Below, piece after piece: positions 1 through 7,306 of a stretch of 8,766 nucleotides of DNA (position 1 is its first letter; every line of letters starts with the position of its first letter). The position numbers and the translations under genes were made by a program. The stretch lies in contig CAYXKL010000111.1 in the NCBI GenBank assembly GCA_964464825.1, forward strand, positions 1-8,766, read 5' to 3'. The DNA is from DYJK01 sp964464825. Lineage in GTDB: Bacteria > Bacteroidota > Ignavibacteria > Ignavibacteriales > Melioribacteraceae. The notes beneath the pieces are model-generated. The model was not told the DNA's origin. It worked only from the letters and a program-made list of their open reading frames with translations, and did no database searches.

Positions 1-1003
1 GATTAATAATGATATTTCATCCGGATCGTTATCGGATACTCAGATTGATGAAATATTTGGTGAGAATAATAATTTTAATGTAAGTTCTGATGACGTTAAA
101 AAGATTCGTTATATAATTGGAAATTTTATTACTGTAAATCAATATCTCGGTCCATGGAATCCGCAAGAGTTTGCATCATTGGCGGCTGATGCATCTTTAG
201 CTCTCAATTATTTTTCTAATTCAGTAAATGTATCCTATATATATAGAGGTAATGATTATCAATCATTTGGACAAACATATTTAAAAACAGATGTAAGCGG
301 TTTTAATTTTGTAGATAGAATCCGCTTAATGGATAATAAATTATTCTTATCATTAGGTTATGAAAGTCTGAAAGACAATCTGCAGAAAACTAAAATTGCT
401 ACAACTACATTTAATACTTACAGTGTATCAGTTTCTTATTTTCCAAGGATAAATTTCCCGAATATAACGATTGGATTTTACCGTAATGATAATGATAATG
501 GTATCAGCATCTCTGATCCTGATAAAAAAGAGTACGTAGTTGATAACAATACCAATAGAATTTCAGCACAACTTTCTTATGACTTTTTTGCCGGAATAAA
601 ACATTATTCATTATTATCAATATCTACCTCAACAAAAGATGATAACAGTTTAGGAAATTATGATGCAAGTTTTACAACAGCATCTTTAAATGTAGCAAGT
701 GAATGGACAAAACAATTTACTTCTAATTTTGGTGTTATTGCAAATACGAGCGAAATATTCGGAATAGCTTATGATTATTTTACTTTATCATTCGGTGCTA
801 AATACAAAATGTTAGAAAATAAACTTATACTCTCGGCCAATTTAAGTCCAAGTTTTGGCGACTTTGAAAGACAAGCTTTCGAATTTATAACAGACTATAA
901 TGTACTAGCAAATTTGAATCTTGCATTTCAAGCGAGAATTTTCAGAATACCGGATCAATCGACAAATTCAATAATAGGTTTAACAACGCGTCTTACATTT
1001 TGA
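1..1003 (+). CDS. Outer-membrane beta-barrel-like protein, 3' part (5' end outside window)
   Basis: The reading frame is open from base 2 and ends at the TGA at 1001-1003, giving 333 visible residues with no start in view, so the gene enters from the left. A TTG at 179 is only an internal codon, because the frame stays open and protein-like upstream of it. Seen: the chain is a run of short amphipathic beta strands with alternating hydrophobic and polar residues, separated by Asn/Asp/Ser-rich turns, with many Tyr and Phe and no cysteine. It ends in LTTRLTF, a final strand with a terminal Phe, which is the usual signal for the BAM assembly machinery. The first 60 or so residues are less strand-like and may be a periplasmic linker. 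Known: such C-termini mark outer-membrane barrels. Inferred: an outer-membrane protein co-transcribed with the cyclase 10 bases downstream. I do not recognise the family; a soluble beta-rich surface protein is the alternative. Confidence 0.7.
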   Translation, partial: INNDISSGSLSDTQIDEIFGENNNFNVSSDDVKKIRYIIGNFITVNQYLGPWNPQEFASLAADASLALNYFSNSVNVSYIYRGNDYQSFGQTYLKTDVSGFNFVDRIRLMDNKLFLSLGYESLKDNLQKTKIATTTFNTYSVSVSYFPRINFPNITIGFYRNDNDNGISISDPDKKEYVVDNNTNRISAQLSYDFFAGIKHYSLLSISTSTKDDNSLGNYDASFTTASLNVASEWTKQFTSNFGVIANTSEIFGIAYDYFTLSFGAKYKMLENKLILSANLSPSFGDFERQAFEFITDYNVLANLNLAFQARIFRIPDQSTNSIIGLTTRLTF

Positions 1004-1009
1004 TAATGA
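1001..1009 (+). other. Three in-frame stop codons in tandem
   Basis: The barrel gene ends TGA-TAA-TGA, all in its own frame, just before the cyclase start. This makes readthrough into the short gap very unlikely. It may be chance in AT-rich DNA. Confidence 0.85.
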
Positions 1010-1013
1010 GTTA

Positions 1014-3281
1014 ATGGTGGCAAAGACAACAAAAAATAAGTTTTCTACAGTTTTTGAAATTGTTTTTCTGTCTCTGCTCACTTCATTAATTGTAATACTA
1101 TTCACACAAATCTTTCCAATATCGTCCATTCAAAAATTAGAATTAGAACTGCTTGATAAAAGATTTGAAGAACGCGGTGAGATTAAAATCGATTCACCAA
1201 AAGTAGTTATTATCGAAATTTCTCAGGAATCGTTCGATCAAATCCCTCAGCCCGATAATGAATGGCCGTGGCCAAGACATTTATTTGCAAGACTTATCAA
1301 TAATTTGTCGGAAGCCGGAGCTAAAGCTATCGGTATTGATATTATTATGTCTGATAGAGATCGTATAAACAGTAAAAACGATTCTTTGTTGACAGAAGCA
1401 ATTAAAAAGAGCAGTAAAGTTGTAGTAGCCGGTAAAATAGATGTGGAAAGAGAAGCATTAATACATAAACTGCAAAATATGGAATTTGATTTTCGTAGTT
1501 CAAAAGAAGGGGTTTTACAAACTGAGTATGATAAAAAGTTTTTAAGTATAAAAGAAAATTTTGATAATATATTTTATGGAGCGGATAGCTCGCTTGGAAT
1601 AGTGCAGATTGAAGGGGATGACGATGGAATAAAAAGAAGGTATCATCCTTACAATCTATTTTCTGTGAGTGAATTACTTTCAGTTAAAATTCCCTCATTC
1701 AGTTTTGCAATACTGAATAAAAGTTTAAATCTGGATAATCAGTATTCTGCAATCTCTTATGATGATCATTTCAAGTATGATGATTATTACATCCCGAAAT
1801 TTACCAATGCCACAATGTTGATCAATTATTACGGTGGATATAAATCTTTTCCGTATTTCAAGTTTTACGAATTAATTGATGACAGTACTTTTAAAAGTGT
1901 TGATGAAATAGAATATGAAACAGAAGTAAATGAATGGGAAATCTATAAAGAACAAGGAACCTTTAAAGATAAAATTGTTTTGATTGGTTCTACAATGCCG
2001 GAAGATAAAGATATTTTCCCGATCTCTTTTTCAAAGGGAAGAAGCGGTGATAATATGATTCCCGGAGTAGAAATTCATGCAACTGTTATTCAAAATGTAT
2101 TGGATAATAATTTACTTTATAGACAATCTTTACTTAATGAAATTTTAACCATTATTATTTCAAGTTTGATAATTTATATTATTGTAATGTCTTTTAAAAA
2201 AATGAAATTTAGATTTTCTTTATTAATGGAATTTATTGTTTTCACAATAGTTATCGTTTCAATTTATACTTTTTATAAAGTTTCGGTTTATCTATTTATT
2301 AATAAAAATCTTGTCATATCAGTAGTTAACCCGAGTATTGCAATTCTTTTAAGTTATGTTGCCGGAACTGTATATAATTATTTAACAGAAAGGAAGCAGA
2401 ATGTTTTAATAAAAGGAATGTTCAGTCAATATGTAAACAAGGCATTTGTTAATGAATTGATTGCAAATCCCGATAAATTGAAATTGGGCGGAGAGAAAAA
2501 AAATTTAACAGTTCTATTCAGTGATATTGCCGGTTTTACAACTTTTGCAGAAAAAAAACCTCCAGAAGAATTAGTCAGTTTCATAAATGAATTTTTAAAT
2601 GAAATGACAGAAATAATAATTCGGAATGAAGGAACGCTTGACAAATATTTAGGTGATGCTGTAATGGCTTTTTGGGGCGCACCAATACCCATTGAGGATC
2701 ATGCTTACAAAGCATGTATTACCTCTCTTGAGATGCAGAATAAACTTGCCGAGCTGCGCGATAAATGGTCTAAAAGTGCCGAACACCCTATTAGAATTAG
2801 AATTGGGATAAATTCAGGTGATGTAATTGTAGGAAATATCGGCGGTACTAAAAGATTTGATTATACAGTTCTTGGTGATGATGTGAATCTCGCATCAAGA
2901 CTTGAAGGTGCAAATAAAGAATATGGTTCGAACATTATGATTAGTGATGCAACTTACTTATTAGTTAAAGATAAAGTAATGGTTAGAGAATTAGATGTTA
3001 TTAGAGTGAAAGGGAAATCTGAACCAACCAAAGTATATGAATTGATCAGTTTGGTAGGGGATCAGAAAGCAGCTGCTGCTATCGAAGAAATGCATGAGTA
3101 TTTTCAAGGATTAGAATTGTACCGGCTTAAAAGTTTTGAATCTGCTCACGATTATTTTAATCGTTGTTACGAAAAATTGGGAGACTATCCCTCCAAAGTA
3201 TATAAAGAAAGATGCGAGTATTATTTGATAAATCCACCAGCGGAAAATTGGGATGGCGTTTTTGAATTTAAGACGAAGTAA
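1014..3281 (+). CDS. CHASE2-domain receptor-type class III adenylate cyclase
   Basis: A 755-residue membrane cyclase that should make cAMP from ATP in the cytoplasm in response to an extracytoplasmic signal. Order: short cytoplasmic N-terminus, membrane helix at about 12-35, periplasmic CHASE2 domain at about 36-370 (WPWPRHL at 84-90, GVEIHATVIQN at 351-361), three membrane helices at about 373-393, 402-427 and 433-455, a helical transducing linker (GMFSQYVNKAF from 468, then PDKLKLGGE at 486-494), and the catalytic domain at about 495-680. All key residues are present with family spacing: metal-binding D504 and D548, substrate-selecting K544 and T618 (the Lys/Thr pair typical of ATP-specific bacterial enzymes), and transition-state N625 and R629. 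Four membrane helices put both ends in the cytoplasm. A helical tail (690-755, with NPPAENWDGV) follows, as in many CHASE2 cyclases. The start is ATG 1014 or GTG 1017; the weak TGAG at 1007-1010 is better spaced from the latter. It follows the barrel gene closely and is probably in its operon. The CHASE2 ligand is unknown. Confidence 0.95.
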   Translation: MVAKTTKNKFSTVFEIVFLSLLTSLIVILFTQIFPISSIQKLELELLDKRFEERGEIKIDSPKVVIIEISQESFDQIPQPDNEWPWPRHLFARLINNLSEAGAKAIGIDIIMSDRDRINSKNDSLLTEAIKKSSKVVVAGKIDVEREALIHKLQNMEFDFRSSKEGVLQTEYDKKFLSIKENFDNIFYGADSSLGIVQIEGDDDGIKRRYHPYNLFSVSELLSVKIPSFSFAILNKSLNLDNQYSAISYDDHFKYDDYYIPKFTNATMLINYYGGYKSFPYFKFYELIDDSTFKSVDEIEYETEVNEWEIYKEQGTFKDKIVLIGSTMPEDKDIFPISFSKGRSGDNMIPGVEIHATVIQNVLDNNLLYRQSLLNEILTIIISSLIIYIIVMSFKKMKFRFSLLMEFIVFTIVIVSIYTFYKVSVYLFINKNLVISVVNPSIAILLSYVAGTVYNYLTERKQNVLIKGMFSQYVNKAFVNELIANPDKLKLGGEKKNLTVLFSDIAGFTTFAEKKPPEELVSFINEFLNEMTEIIIRNEGTLDKYLGDAVMAFWGAPIPIEDHAYKACITSLEMQNKLAELRDKWSKSAEHPIRIRIGINSGDVIVGNIGGTKRFDYTVLGDDVNLASRLEGANKEYGSNIMISDATYLLVKDKVMVRELDVIRVKGKSEPTKVYELISLVGDQKAAAAIEEMHEYFQGLELYRLKSFESAHDYFNRCYEKLGDYPSKVYKERCEYYLINPPAENWDGVFEFKTK

Positions 3282-4364
3282 TTATTTCTGTACTCTTTTA
3301 AGATTTATTATAGCTGCAATAAAAAAAATAAAATTTGCGAACCAAGCTGTAATCACCGGATCAAGCACACCATTTTTCCCATAAGCTTGACTTACCTTCA
3401 TAAAAACAAGATAGAGAAATGTTACAAGTAGATTAATTCCGAATTGCAGTGCAAGTCCGCCCCGTCTTTTATTTGCAGAAATTGGTAATCCAAATAGAAC
3501 AACTACAATACTTGAAAATGCAAATGCTAATCGTGACTGATATTCTATAATTATTTGAGTCGGGTCATTTCCGGTTTTATACTGTTCATCTGCATAATCA
3601 GAAAGTTCAGCTAAGGTCATCTCTTCTGGTTTTCTCTGTTTTTTAATAACATCTTCCGGTTTAAAATTTAATCCTTTTACCTCAAACGTAATAAACTTTT
3701 CAGCCACTTCATTTGAATCTGTAAAATTTCTTTTAATACCTTCGGACAGCAACCATATATTGGTCTTCGGTTCATATTTCATCTGTAAGGCGTCTATGCG
3801 CGATATTAATTTTGTTCTATCTCCTTTATCGAATTCCTGAATACTGACTTTTCTTGCAACTTCGTTCTGAACATCGTAAGTAAAAATTGATACTATACGA
3901 GTATCTGAATCCTGAAAAAAAATGTTACTGCCGATGTATGATAATCCTTTACGCATGTAATTTTGCTCTATATAAACTTTATGCTTATTTGCTGAAGGTA
4001 CCACATAACCGCCAAAAGCAACTGTAAAGAGACTGATAATAAAAGCAGTAATAATAAAGGGAATCATAAACCTATAAAGACTAACACCGCCGGCTTTAAT
4101 AGCAGTTAGTTCATTTAAATTCGCCATTTTACCGGATGTAAAAAGACTTGCTAAAAGCACCGAGACCGGTATCATCAATCGTATAATCTCTGGAATGAAA
4201 ACAAAATAGTATTGAATAATAATATCGGCCGGAACATTTTGATCAATAAAATCATCAAGATTTTCCATCATATCTATTATAACAAACAGTACAGTGAAGG
4301 CGAGTAATCCGAAAAAGATTGATTGTACAAATTGTTTAACTAAATATTTATCAAGAATTTTCAT
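3282..4364 (-). CDS. lptG: LPS export permease subunit LptG (YjgP/YjgQ family)
   Basis: A 360-residue inner-membrane protein, the same length as E. coli LptG. With LptF and the LptB ATPase it extracts lipopolysaccharide from the outer leaflet of the inner membrane and passes it to the Lpt bridge. Seen: an opening MKILDKYLVKQF typical of LptG, membrane helices at about 13-33, 53-75 and 99-120, a periplasmic beta-rich domain at about 121-274 (the jellyroll of the family), then helices at about 275-295, 303-323 and 338-356. The cytoplasmic segment NELTAIKAGGVSLYRFM (84-100) is the family's coupling helix that docks on LptB. The ATG at 4364 lies inside the end of lptF with a 14-base overlap, preceded by the purine-rich GGAAGAG, which suggests translational coupling. 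The choice of LptG over LptF rests on gene order, length and N-terminus; the two are paralogues, so the label is less certain than the family. Confidence 0.9.
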   Translation of the reverse strand: MKILDKYLVKQFVQSIFFGLLAFTVLFVIIDMMENLDDFIDQNVPADIIIQYYFVFIPEIIRLMIPVSVLLASLFTSGKMANLNELTAIKAGGVSLYRFMIPFIITAFIISLFTVAFGGYVVPSANKHKVYIEQNYMRKGLSYIGSNIFFQDSDTRIVSIFTYDVQNEVARKVSIQEFDKGDRTKLISRIDALQMKYEPKTNIWLLSEGIKRNFTDSNEVAEKFITFEVKGLNFKPEDVIKKQRKPEEMTLAELSDYADEQYKTGNDPTQIIIEYQSRLAFAFSSIVVVLFGLPISANKRRGGLALQFGINLLVTFLYLVFMKVSQAYGKNGVLDPVITAWFANFIFFIAAIINLKRVQK

Positions 4365-5721
4365 CTTTCTCTTCCGGTGCTTTCCAGGATTTTGGAATGA
4401 ACTTCGTTATATATTCAAAATTGAGAGTAATTTTTTCACGTGCACTTTTCATTGTTAATAGAATACCCAGTATTCCGAGTACAATGTTTGCACTCCACAT
4501 TCCCCAAAATGGTGATAGCAAACCTCTATCAGCAAGTTTTTCACCCCCAATTAAAAATGCCCAATAGATTAAAAAGAAAACTAAACTGATACCGGCAGCT
4601 ATTCCGAATCCTCCTTTTCTTGTCATAGTTCCGAGCGGCGCACCAATCAATATGAAAACTATACAAGCAAAGGGGAGTGAATATTTTTTATGAATCTCTA
4701 CCCAGAATCGATTAATATCATTTTTTATATAATGAAGACGCTGAATGTTTGCTTTGACTGCATACTGATCTGTATTAATGCGTTGCTTTACTTGAGCATA
4801 AACAAATTTAGGGAAAATATTATTTTCTGTTAATTGTGTCTCTTTTAAGTTAGCCGGATAAAGAATGCTTTCAATTTTTTTGTTAAAGTTAAATTTATAA
4901 TCATTTTCTATTATCCTTAAACTATCTACAATTTTTATCATATCAGGAGCACCTAATTCCCGATCTCCGCGAGGACCGCCAAGTGCAGTCTGTTCAAATG
5001 TAAATTGATCTGCTGGTAATGCAATTTTATGTCTGGTAAATCTTAGTTTTCGATAGAGTAATTCATCATTATTATCAGTTTCATGTATCTCGCCATAGTA
5101 AAGATCCATCATTAATTTTTTCTTACTGCTGGCAAGATAAATTTTACCTTTTTCTGCTGTTATTATATTTATTTTCGGTTGATATGAATAATCGTAAATA
5201 GTAATATCATTTAACTCGTTTGTTGCTTCATCAATTTTTCTGACGAGTATTGAATAATTTGAAATATCTTGAGAAAAAACTCCTGGGACTATTGATAATG
5301 TTGGCTTTTTTCTAGTAATGTCTTCCATTAATAAGCGTGCTGCATGATTTGCATTCGGGTAGATTGTATTATTAAAATATACCAACAATAAAGCAAGTAT
5401 TATACTTGCCATTAACGGGGGCAGCATCATTTTATATAAACTAATTCCTGAAGCTTTAAGGATTGCAATTTCATTGTTTTGGGACATACTACCGAATGCC
5501 ATTATTGTTGCTACAAGCACCGCCATAGGCACTACAAGAACAACCATCCACGCAAGATTATACATAATAAGTTGAACAATTACCCAACTGTCTAATCCTT
5601 TACCAACAAGCTTATCAGCAAATTTCATTAAGAATTGTAGTAGAAATACAGATATTAAAGTAAATACTGCGAAAAAGAATGGACCGATGTGATTTCTTAG
5701 TATGTATTTAATTATTATCAC
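4351..5721 (-). CDS. lptF: LPS export permease subunit LptF (YjgP/YjgQ family), enlarged periplasmic domain
   Basis: A 456-residue inner-membrane partner of LptG in the LptB2FG exporter. Seen: membrane helices at about 13-32, 55-76 and 100-118, the coupling-helix segment NEIAILKASGISLYKMM (83-99), a long periplasmic stretch (119-345), then helices at about 346-363, 371-392 and 408-424 and a charged cytoplasmic tail. The residues around APLGTMTRKGGFG (361-373) match the family's conserved loop after helix 4. The periplasmic part is about 70 residues longer than in the neighbouring LptG; the extra part, roughly 248-340, is charged and looks helical. The start is GTG at 5721: an in-frame TAG lies 14 codons upstream (5761-5763) and no ATG, GTG or TTG occurs between. 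No good Shine-Dalgarno site precedes it. It is the first gene of the leftward pair, and its last codons overlap lptG. Confidence 0.9.
   Translation of the reverse strand: MIIIKYILRNHIGPFFFAVFTLISVFLLQFLMKFADKLVGKGLDSWVIVQLIMYNLAWMVVLVVPMAVLVATIMAFGSMSQNNEIAILKASGISLYKMMLPPLMASIILALLLVYFNNTIYPNANHAARLLMEDITRKKPTLSIVPGVFSQDISNYSILVRKIDEATNELNDITIYDYSYQPKINIITAEKGKIYLASSKKKLMMDLYYGEIHETDNNDELLYRKLRFTRHKIALPADQFTFEQTALGGPRGDRELGAPDMIKIVDSLRIIENDYKFNFNKKIESILYPANLKETQLTENNIFPKFVYAQVKQRINTDQYAVKANIQRLHYIKNDINRFWVEIHKKYSLPFACIVFILIGAPLGTMTRKGGFGIAAGISLVFFLIYWAFLIGGEKLADRGLLSPFWGMWSANIVLGILGILLTMKSAREKITLNFEYITKFIPKSWKAPEEKDENS
4369..4375 (-). promoter_or_regulatory. Ribosome binding site for lptG inside lptF
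   Basis: On the minus strand GGAAGAG stands about four bases before the lptG ATG (4364) and within the last codons of lptF. With the 14-base gene overlap it supports coupled translation of the two subunits, which are needed in equal amounts. Confidence 0.5.
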
Positions 5722-5738
5722 GGCTATTTCATTAAACT

Positions 5739-5767
5739 GTTTTACTAATTTACCAATTATCTATCAA
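5739..5767 (-). promoter_or_regulatory. Candidate sigma70-type promoter for lptFG
   Basis: On the minus strand TTGATA (5762-5767) and TAAAAC (5739-5744) are separated by 17 bases. They match 5 of 6 and 4 of 6 positions of the -35 and -10 consensus. Transcription would start near 5732, leaving only about 11 bases before the lptF GTG, which fits the lack of a Shine-Dalgarno site. In DNA this AT-rich such matches arise by chance, so this is tentative. Confidence 0.25.
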
Positions 5768-5778
5768 AAAAATCATCG

Positions 5779-5793
5779 GTTAAAATTATTAAC
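5779..5793. promoter_or_regulatory. Inverted repeat GTTAA-N5-TTAAC, possible operator
   Basis: A perfect 5+5 base inverted repeat with a 5-base spacer sits in the gap between the divergent lptF and peptidase genes, upstream of both candidate promoters. The position suits a regulator acting on either side. It is short and made mainly of A and T, so chance is a real alternative, and no regulator gene is nearby. Confidence 0.2.
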
Positions 5794-5818
5794 TAACTTA
5801 CTTTATTATTTTTTAGTC

Positions 5819-5849
5819 TTGAATCCAGAGATAGTTACGTGTAAATTTG
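5819..5849 (+). promoter_or_regulatory. Candidate promoter for the peptidase-lipoprotein-ygfZ row
   Basis: TTGAAT (5819-5824) and TAAATT (5842-5847) are 17 bases apart and each matches four of six sigma70 consensus positions. The same site also fits the Bacteroidota pattern: TTG at 5819-5821, then TAAATTTG (5842-5849) matching TAnnTTTG after 20 bases. Either reading puts the transcript start near 5854, about 64 bases before the GTG start. The double match and the location in the only real gap upstream of the gene are the support; no start site has been measured. Confidence 0.45.
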
Positions 5850-5853
5850 TTTA

Positions 5854-5890
5854 TGAAAGCTTTAAGATTCCACAAGAATCAAGCTTATCA
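5854..5890 (+). promoter_or_regulatory. Imperfect stem-loop in the peptidase leader
   Basis: TGA-AAGCTT-(TAA)-GATTC, loop CACAA, GATTC's complement GAATC-AAGCTT-(A)-TCA. The arms pair over 14 bases with a three-base bulge on the left and a one-base bulge on the right. It begins about where the candidate promoter would start the transcript and ends 18 bases before the Shine-Dalgarno site. It could protect the 5' end of the mRNA, or as DNA serve as a protein site. It is not a terminator, since no T run follows. Confidence 0.45.
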
Positions 5891-5908
5891 CTACTACATA
5901 AATTTTCT

Positions 5909-5913
5909 GGAGG
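5909..5913 (+). promoter_or_regulatory. Shine-Dalgarno site fixing the peptidase start
   Basis: A full GGAGG stands four bases before GTG 5918. It decides for this start over upstream codons of the same open frame, and the protein then begins where M20 peptidases normally begin. The spacing is slightly short. Confidence 0.75.
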
Positions 5914-5917
5914 CATA

Positions 5918-7285
5918 GTGGATTCTGTTATTAACTACATTAAATCAAATTTTGATAATTATGTAGAAGAGCTAAAGGAATATATCCGAATTCCAAGCAT
6001 TAGTACATTAGATTCTCACAAAGAAGATATGCAAAAATGTGCTGAGTATGTAAAAAGGAAATTAAACGATGCTGGCATGGCAAGAACAGAAATTTTTCAA
6101 ACCAAAGGGCACCCGATTGTTTATGGTGAATGGATGAAAGCACCAGATAAACCAACTGTTCTGATTTACGGACATTATGATGTGCAACCGGTTGATCCAA
6201 TACATTTGTGGGATAATCCTCCTTTTGAAGCAACTATTAAAGATGGTAAAATTTTTGCCCGTGGTGCTAATGATAATAAGGGACAAAATTTCGTTCACAT
6301 TAAAAGTGTTGAAGCTTATTACAAAATTAACGGCTCATTACCGGTAAATGTAAAATTTGTTATTGAAGGTGAAGAAGAAATTGGTAGTGAAAGCCTTTCA
6401 CATTTTATTGAAGAGAAAAAAGATCTTCTTAAATGTGATGCTATAATGATTTCTGACACAAGTATGTATGATGAAGGGATACCGACTATAACCTATGGAC
6501 TTCGCGGTTTACTCTACATGGAAGTTGAAATTACCGGTCCGAATAAAGATCTGCATTCAGGTAGTTTCGGAGGTGCTGTTGCTAATCCTATTAATGAATT
6601 AGCAAAAATAATTTCCAAGCTACATGATAAAGATGGAAAAGTTACAATTCCTAAATTTTACAAAGATGTTTTAAAGTTGACTAAACTAGAGAAAGAGAAT
6701 ATTAAAAGATTAAAATTCTCCGAGAAAAAATTAGCAAGTGAATTAAATGTAAAAGAATTACATGGTGAAAAAGGATACAGTGCATTAGAAAGAATTTGGG
6801 CAAGACCTACATTAGATTGTAATGGCATCTTTGGTGGATTTACAGAATCAGGTGCAAAAACTGTTCTACCATCAAAAGCAACATCAAAAATCAGTATGCG
6901 ATTAGTTCCAAATCAGGATCCTAAAAAAATTGCAAAAGAATTTGAAAAATATATTAAAGCATTAGCGCCTAAATCTGTAAAAGTTCAAGTTCGAATGGTT
7001 CATTATGGCTATCCTGTAGTTGCTCCTTTGAATAATAGTGCAGTAATTGCAGCAGCAGAAGCAGCATCAAAAGCGTTTAATAAAAAGACTGTTTATACAA
7101 GGGAAGGGGGATCGATTCCCATTGTTGTTGAATTTATGCAAAAGCTGAATGCACCCGCAATTTTAATGGGATTAGGTTTAGATACAGATAATATTCATTC
7201 TCCTAATGAACATTTCAGAATAGAAAATTTTCAAAAAGGAATTTTAAGTTCAGCATATTTTCTTGAAGAGTATTCAAAAATCTAA
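5918..7285 (+). CDS. M20-family metallopeptidase (CNDP-like dipeptidase)
   Basis: A 455-residue cytosolic di-metal peptidase of the M20/ArgE-DapE-carnosinase superfamily, likely cleaving dipeptides or short peptides. From GTG 5918 it begins MDSVINYIKSNFDNYVEELK, the usual N-terminal helix before RIPSIS. All metal and catalytic residues are visible: H86 and D88 in YGHYDVQPVD, bridging D119 in RGANDNKG, general base E153 and ligand E154 in EGEEEIGS, ligand D180 in ISD, and ligand H427 in NIHSPNE. H213 in DLHSG lies in the lid/dimerisation domain (about 190-330), and REGGSIP (395-401) helps bind the substrate. The length is normal for the CNDP-like branch. The frame is open upstream to 5702 but that stretch is not protein-like for this family and overlaps lptF. 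The lipoprotein gene follows after 21 bases. Substrate specificity cannot be read from sequence; carboxypeptidase, aminoacylase or deacetylase roles remain possible. Confidence 0.93.
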   Translation: MDSVINYIKSNFDNYVEELKEYIRIPSISTLDSHKEDMQKCAEYVKRKLNDAGMARTEIFQTKGHPIVYGEWMKAPDKPTVLIYGHYDVQPVDPIHLWDNPPFEATIKDGKIFARGANDNKGQNFVHIKSVEAYYKINGSLPVNVKFVIEGEEEIGSESLSHFIEEKKDLLKCDAIMISDTSMYDEGIPTITYGLRGLLYMEVEITGPNKDLHSGSFGGAVANPINELAKIISKLHDKDGKVTIPKFYKDVLKLTKLEKENIKRLKFSEKKLASELNVKELHGEKGYSALERIWARPTLDCNGIFGGFTESGAKTVLPSKATSKISMRLVPNQDPKKIAKEFEKYIKALAPKSVKVQVRMVHYGYPVVAPLNNSAVIAAAEAASKAFNKKTVYTREGGSIPIVVEFMQKLNAPAILMGLGLDTDNIHSPNEHFRIENFQKGILSSAYFLEEYSKI

Positions 7286-7306
7286 AGTAAAGTGAGGGCA
7301 ATAGAG

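Noticed and set aside
179..181. TTG as the start of the left-hand gene
   Set aside because: The same frame is open and protein-like back to base 2, so this is an internal Leu codon of a truncated gene.
485..500. Short TAATGA-type tandem repeat in the barrel gene
   Set aside because: Only about two to three units, encoding an Asn/Asp turn; too short to call a repeat element.
2496..2558. Two runs of eight A (2496-2503 and 2551-2558) in the cyclase catalytic region as slippage or phase-variation sites
   Set aside because: Both encode Lys codons expected in this AT-rich genome, the frame is intact, and no alternative product or downstream signal is visible.
2426..2692. Minus-strand open frame inside the cyclase domain
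   Set aside because: It lies opposite the conserved catalytic motifs and its product resembles no protein; it is a shadow of the real gene.
5702..5917. In-frame upstream extension of the peptidase by 72 codons
   Set aside because: It overlaps the lptF start, has no Shine-Dalgarno site, and gives residues unlike any M20 N-terminus. GGAGG before GTG 5918 yields the normal family length.
6000..6298. Two minus-strand open frames opposite the peptidase
   Set aside because: Both overlap each other and lie opposite the conserved metal-binding motifs; no ribosome site or protein-like character.
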